From positions 1-64,000 of the forward strand of contig NZ_JAVIWS010000002.1 in assembly GCF_031323975.1 (NCBI RefSeq): a stretch of DNA of 64,000 nucleotides. Direction: 5' to 3'. The notes under the pieces were generated by a model, which ran no database searches, had not been told where the DNA came from, and worked only from the letters and a program-made list of their open reading frames with translations. This document shows, piece after piece, positions 61,101-64,000 of this stretch. The stretch comes from Escherichia ruysiae (lineage in GTDB: Bacteria; Pseudomonadota; Gammaproteobacteria; Enterobacterales; Enterobacteriaceae). Position numbers and translations under genes: made by a program. The stretch's first letter is position 1. Every line of letters begins with the position of its first letter.

Positions 61101-61574
61101 CCTATGCCAGTTGAAGAGGCGCGTCCGGTTGCCAACAACTCAAGTTACTTTGACCAGATCGGCGCACAAATGGGGATTGATGGACTATTCGATAAACTCC
61201 GCAACGCGCCGGGGATGCGGAAAAGTAATGCGCCTGAACCAGCCTCCACGTCCCAGGTGACGACTGCCGCCAACGATTTGCAGCAACCAACCGGTCGTAT
61301 GCAGATAGACGGGCAGGTTATTAGTGACCTTGGCGGTTCCGGTGCCAAGCCGACAATGCAGTTGGCTGATAATACCGTTTCACTTGATGGTGAAACGAAG
61401 CGGCTGTTTGCGCAGATGACCTCATTGCTTGCCAGGATTGAAGAGCACACCAAAGACTCGGCGAAAGGCCAGGGAACTGTCGTAAAGGTCAGCACGCCTC
61501 AGCCGGGCGTTATGCGCACGGTACCACTGTCAATTGATGATCCGTTGATGAATGACTACGCGAGAGTTGATTGA
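58200..61574 (+). CDS. Tail lytic transglycosylase, probable tape measure protein
   Basis: A 1124-residue protein directly after the chaperone-like gene. Charged, Lys-rich N-terminus; coiled coil near residue 280; a hydrophobic Gly/Ala/Leu block near 330-360 (GAGGVASLLMGRGMLKKAGA); amphipathic helices up to 640. Residues ~735-865 form a soluble lytic transglycosylase domain: YGLEKGILSAVASAESSAGQ with the catalytic Glu, LGAFQITKGT and AIAAYHAGMGHV. A disordered tail follows, with GMRREVVQGTLEERARG near 945 and RNAPGMRKSN near 1003. It probably sets tail length and cuts peptidoglycan during entry. I am not sure of the P1 gene name. Confidence 0.78.
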   Translation: MERKNANIDDVIRTVETASAKELEELAGIREAVEDLKGGRVATVDPVSRSVSALNRTIENSRPDFVANAPSVDPIVEAMKRLNLGDVSRVVQEDVALQEPQAKSTTRKGKKRRKKAITEDVKAQRTEAAEHAREMFGQKGGAQKSQNQRDARGRFIGKSGSKAAAEDARAERAEKARRKEDDERLNAESGLLKKLSKVAEGIGNPSETRAVDALGYAVAGPLWAAGKELGGISKEVGGSLNGARKSIADVIRGNDDNSRRKGFFRRKSQNSADVVQVNTQKRTVQELQEQTSEIKEGNDKILSALDQIAKNTGKKKGGLLSKLFSLLGKGAGGVASLLMGRGMLKKAGALAFGALGAKKLVGMLRGGGKKALAHEGGDLAARAAGKLGLKAVGKGALRAIPLVGTVAGGIYDAVTGWNDTEAQRRAFGLKSGQDPSFQQKAAYTLANVLDMGGLVSGISSAIGDVLKSLGFEDIGNMLQSFSTESIAQAIDSGITNLETYISNLGDTISTKFDDYTAKIGDAVSAWFSDTSNKLLEKLDAIKDFFTVDNLKQVFSDAIDSAIDFIKNPGKHIKEAAGNIWDGVKNLPGKALDAAVDAVKNTPAAMIVSKIPNPIGEANAKEITPELKAPVNSHQETSDSKTESDAKQTNIATRVINAALDTAKDSNKTVKETANQIINANAVETGNKAAQTIDAALGQSATDREEALSAYEIDKRRFNNGKDVSLPKLNAAGYQWISDNADYFDELERKYGLEKGILSAVASAESSAGQRTGNPVDKNGKKLSSALGAFQITKGTREDLGLSDADAMDTRKAADGAARYLSMLMNRYNGDQGRAIAAYHAGMGHVDKGRVVAGTGEYVTRVRGYQQMLNNGAVYGSKVEHSAPAIYEKIPDNAVIDQSTSLAFTPGDSPFEKGGLVDKIGNAVGVNDLVNKFMNGRGMRREVVQGTLEERARGKGTATAAGNVYVDTPMPVEEARPVANNSSYFDQIGAQMGIDGLFDKLRNAPGMRKSNAPEPASTSQVTTAANDLQQPTGRMQIDGQVISDLGGSGAKPTMQLADNTVSLDGETKRLFAQMTSLLARIEEHTKDSAKGQGTVVKVSTPQPGVMRTVPLSIDDPLMNDYARVD

Positions 61575-61930
61575 TGGCCAACAATAACGAAATTGATCCT
61601 TTGCTGACGCTGGAGTTATCCGGCGTAAAAACGTATGAGTCCCAGGAGGAGGCCTGGGGCGCTCGTTTATATGAGTGGCTAAACACTTATCAGGGTGAGG
61701 TATACGGCGATCCGTCATGGGGCAATGTTTTACCGCAGTTTAAACACGAACCGACCAACTTGTCGCATGTTCAAATTGCGGTTGAGGCAATGCTATTGCA
61801 AAAACTGACGGTAGATTTACCCGACATACCGATTTCTGGCTTGTCAGTAGCCGAGGGGGATGCTTTTGATAAGTTGAAAATATCCATTCTTATCAGGGAT
61901 ATAACTATCACACAGGACGTGGTGCTATGA
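61574..61930 (+). CDS. Baseplate wedge protein, gp25-like
   Basis: A 118-residue protein whose ATG overlaps the preceding stop (TGATG). The segment GEVYGDPSWGNVLPQFKHEP resembles the T4 gp25 / P2 gpW family of baseplate wedge proteins with their lysozyme-like fold. It precedes a gpJ/gp6-like gene, the standard baseplate order. Confidence 0.78.
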   Translation: MANNNEIDPLLTLELSGVKTYESQEEAWGARLYEWLNTYQGEVYGDPSWGNVLPQFKHEPTNLSHVQIAVEAMLLQKLTVDLPDIPISGLSVAEGDAFDKLKISILIRDITITQDVVL

Positions 61931-63360
61931 GTAAAACAACACCGACTAAAGACAGTATTCGCGCAGAGTTTGAAGAGCTTGTCGAGAAAGATTCATTCTG
62001 GTCGAAGTTTGTCGGCTCTCAATTTGTCTCGATGCTGACATTGTTTATTACCCAGATTGTATACAGGTGCTTTCAGTATGCCGATGCGGCGCTGGCTGAA
62101 GGCTTTATATCGACCGCGACGCGGCGTTCCTCTATCCTGGCAGCGGCAGAAACGAATAGTTACGTTGGTGCCAAGCCAACACCGTCATCGGGGATGGTTG
62201 AGATCACAGCCACAAGTGAAGATGCTCCAGCGGTAATCCCCAAAAACACGCCTTTAATATCTGACGACCAGTACCCTTACATGACTATGGATGTATGCAG
62301 GTTGGTTGACGGCACCGGTACGGTAGAAGTGGCGCAGTTGGAAATTCAGGAGGTGACATATACCGTTACGGCGGCCAAAGAATTTCTGGAAGTCGTATTA
62401 TCAAAGGCTCTCACTGCTGTCTGCTATAAGCTGGAAGTATTCGTGACGACCGATGGTAAGACTACGCAGTGGTCTTCCAGCACTATGTTCCGGTTAGCTG
62501 GTAGTAAAAGCCAGGTCTACGTTGAGTTTTATAAACCATCCGAACAGTTAGGCGTTCGATTCGGCGATGGATTAATTGGGCAAATACCGCCGGAAGGTTC
62601 GACAATTACGCTTAAGGTCTGGTGTACCAACGGCGATATAACCTTGGTTGCTGGCCAAAATCTGACGCCTGTCGATTCTGCGGCTAATTTAGCTAACTCG
62701 ATTTCAGTTAAGACAACGACACCTATAACCGCCGGTACCGATGCCGAAACAACGGAGATCACACGTAACCGTGCACAATATTACCTTGCCTATGATGATC
62801 AGGTCGTATGGGGCGGGGACTATACGTATTTTCTGGTGCGTAACATCCCAGGCCTGTCCTGGGTAAAAGCTTGGGGTGAGGGCCAGCAAGAGAAATTAGA
62901 TGGTGCTTATAATGTTAAGAATATCAATAAGATATTTATTTCAGGATGGCATCCAAATAAAAGTCAGTCAGAGCTTGAAGAAATGATCCTGGCTGCCTTT
63001 AAGAAGGTACCGAATGAGCTGAACAAGAAATTCTCTTATAAAGAGGTCAGAAAACTACCATTTAAGATAACAATCACCGGGCGGATATCGGCAAGCCTGA
63101 CCATTGAAAACGTGACCGATGAACTGACGTCGGCGCTGGAAACAAAATTCGGGCGCGACTCAGCTTTCTTTGACCCAAACCGCGTTGGTAAGTACATCCT
63201 GATTAAGAAAAAAGACGTTTGGGCGTATATCGAAACGCTTGGCTATTTCCGCGATTTTTATCTGGAGTTTGTCAAGTGGAATGAGTCCAACGGCTTTTAC
63301 GATTTCGTTTATCTGGATACAGAAAACTCCACCTTTAATATTTCGTATGAGGAGGAGTGA
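61927..63360 (+). CDS. bplA: Baseplate protein, gpJ/gp6-like
   Basis: A 477-residue protein overlapping its upstream neighbour (ATGA). The pattern of the baseplate J family is visible: GFISTATRRSSILAAAETNSY near residue 58, then VGAKPTPSSGMVEITA with later GVRFGDGLIGQIPPEGSTIT and the ITVKTTTPITAGTDAETTEI region. It should be the wedge component that ties the baseplate to fibres. The symbol bplA is from P1 order and is tentative. Confidence 0.75.
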   Translation: MSKTTPTKDSIRAEFEELVEKDSFWSKFVGSQFVSMLTLFITQIVYRCFQYADAALAEGFISTATRRSSILAAAETNSYVGAKPTPSSGMVEITATSEDAPAVIPKNTPLISDDQYPYMTMDVCRLVDGTGTVEVAQLEIQEVTYTVTAAKEFLEVVLSKALTAVCYKLEVFVTTDGKTTQWSSSTMFRLAGSKSQVYVEFYKPSEQLGVRFGDGLIGQIPPEGSTITLKVWCTNGDITLVAGQNLTPVDSAANLANSISVKTTTPITAGTDAETTEITRNRAQYYLAYDDQVVWGGDYTYFLVRNIPGLSWVKAWGEGQQEKLDGAYNVKNINKIFISGWHPNKSQSELEEMILAAFKKVPNELNKKFSYKEVRKLPFKITITGRISASLTIENVTDELTSALETKFGRDSAFFDPNRVGKYILIKKKDVWAYIETLGYFRDFYLEFVKWNESNGFYDFVYLDTENSTFNISYEEE

Positions 63361-64000
63361 TGCAACGTTCCTGGTTTAATAACCGGCTTACATCAGCTAA
63401 GCAAAAGTCATTGCTCTATAAATCATTGGCTGATTTGGTTCAGTCTATGATGGACACTTTTGTTGACCCATGGTTGGAGCGAATTACCAACCGGAAGTCT
63501 ATTTTCTCCATGAGCAAGGAGGATCTGGAGACCAGGACAAATGAACTTGGCCAGTTCTTTACTATCAGAACGTCGAATTCGTCTTCCGTACCAATGCTGT
63601 TACAACAGCGGCTTGACGAGATCCACTTTAAGGGGACTGAACGCCCTATAAACCAGACCATTTACCGCGAATTTAACGGTATTTCTGTTTTATGGGATCC
63701 GATATATGCCCCGGTGGACCTTGAACGTCATCCCTATGGCACGGTCCTGATTCCAGAAAGCACACTGGAAACCACCGGCGGCACATTCGGCGAGATGTTT
63801 CTGACTTCCAGAGGGATGATCAGTATTCCCATAAACGACCTGGCCCGGACAATGGGAATTACCGGCACGATAGATCAGTCCGCAATCACAGAAGAAATTC
63901 TCAGAAAGTTTAATCAGTTCGTAAAGCCTCTACTACCACTGCATATAGTGTTTGATGGGCTTACGCTCTATTTGTCGGTTGTTGTGAATGAACAGGCCGA
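63360..64000 (+). CDS. Baseplate/tail-fibre connector protein, runs off window
   Basis: The ATG overlaps the preceding stop (TGATG). 213 residues are visible, starting MQRSWFNNRLTSAKQKSLLY. The stretch RKFNQFVKPLLPLHIVFDGL near residue 185 recalls tail protein I (P2 gpI-like), which follows gpJ in many contractile tails. The C-terminus lies outside the window. In P1 the genes here are 16 and R; I cannot say which this is. Confidence 0.7.
   Translation, partial: MQRSWFNNRLTSAKQKSLLYKSLADLVQSMMDTFVDPWLERITNRKSIFSMSKEDLETRTNELGQFFTIRTSNSSSVPMLLQQRLDEIHFKGTERPINQTIYREFNGISVLWDPIYAPVDLERHPYGTVLIPESTLETTGGTFGEMFLTSRGMISIPINDLARTMGITGTIDQSAITEEILRKFNQFVKPLLPLHIVFDGLTLYLSVVVNEQA

Overview
The window is most of a P1-family phage-plasmid, the kind that lives in Escherichia coli and related Enterobacteriaceae, read in the direction opposite to the usual P1 map. 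The diagnostic landmarks are loxP beside cre, a GATC-hexamer pac site inside pacA, the phd-doc addiction pair, the immI region (c4-icd-ant), kilA-repL, a RepA plasmid replicon flanked by 19-bp iterons, parAB, the ban helicase and the bifunctional methyltransferase dmt. About eighteen close matches to the 17-bp asymmetric C1 operator (ATTGCTCTAATAAATTT) are scattered through it. Gene names come from recognised protein families and from the P1 gene order as I remember it; no search was run.

Layout, left to right: c8 (partial), cre, cra and loxP; the immC region with coi and c1; pacB-pacA, lpa, pdcB-pdcA, doc-phd, humD and hot (about 0-9.4 kb). A lambdoid-like accessory operon on the minus strand follows (about 9.7-17.8 kb), with Ea22-like proteins, one of which carries a 123-bp tandem repeat array, and several 27-40 codon genes. 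Next come the minus-strand pmg block with ppp (17.9-23.6 kb), a plus-strand tail and baseplate operon, genes 26-25-7-24-6-5 (23.7-28.5 kb), and the ban operon dbn-ban-tRNA-tci with a long structured leader (28.5-33.5 kb). Then dmt-hrdC-uhr (33.5-37.2 kb), a PAAR/spanin operon (37.4-39.5 kb), the plasmid replicon and partition module (39.5-43.5 kb), the capsid-sheath operon (43.5-49.7 kb), the lytic replicon and immI (49.8-53.5 kb), a variable superinfection-exclusion slot with AT-rich cargo (53.6-55.9 kb), and the tail tube, chaperone, tape-measure-like and baseplate operon running off the right edge (56-64 kb).

How it works together: C1, antagonised by Coi, represses early and lytic promoters. 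Lpa then switches on late operons; three late promoters here share a 13-bp element at one fixed distance from the -10 box. RepA/iterons, ParAB/parS, Phd-Doc and Cre/loxP keep the prophage as a stable low-copy plasmid. RepL, KilA, Ban and HumD/Hot serve lytic or stress replication.

Points that stand out: a nonsense codon removing the last 25 codons of c1; an array of long-stemmed RNA-like elements with T-arm-like hairpins interleaved with three tRNAs in the ban leader; a C-terminal motif shared by an exported, probable superinfection-exclusion protein and the tail lytic transglycosylase; a probable programmed frameshift before the tape-measure-like gene; and a Shine-Dalgarno sequence separated from its start codon by a hairpin.
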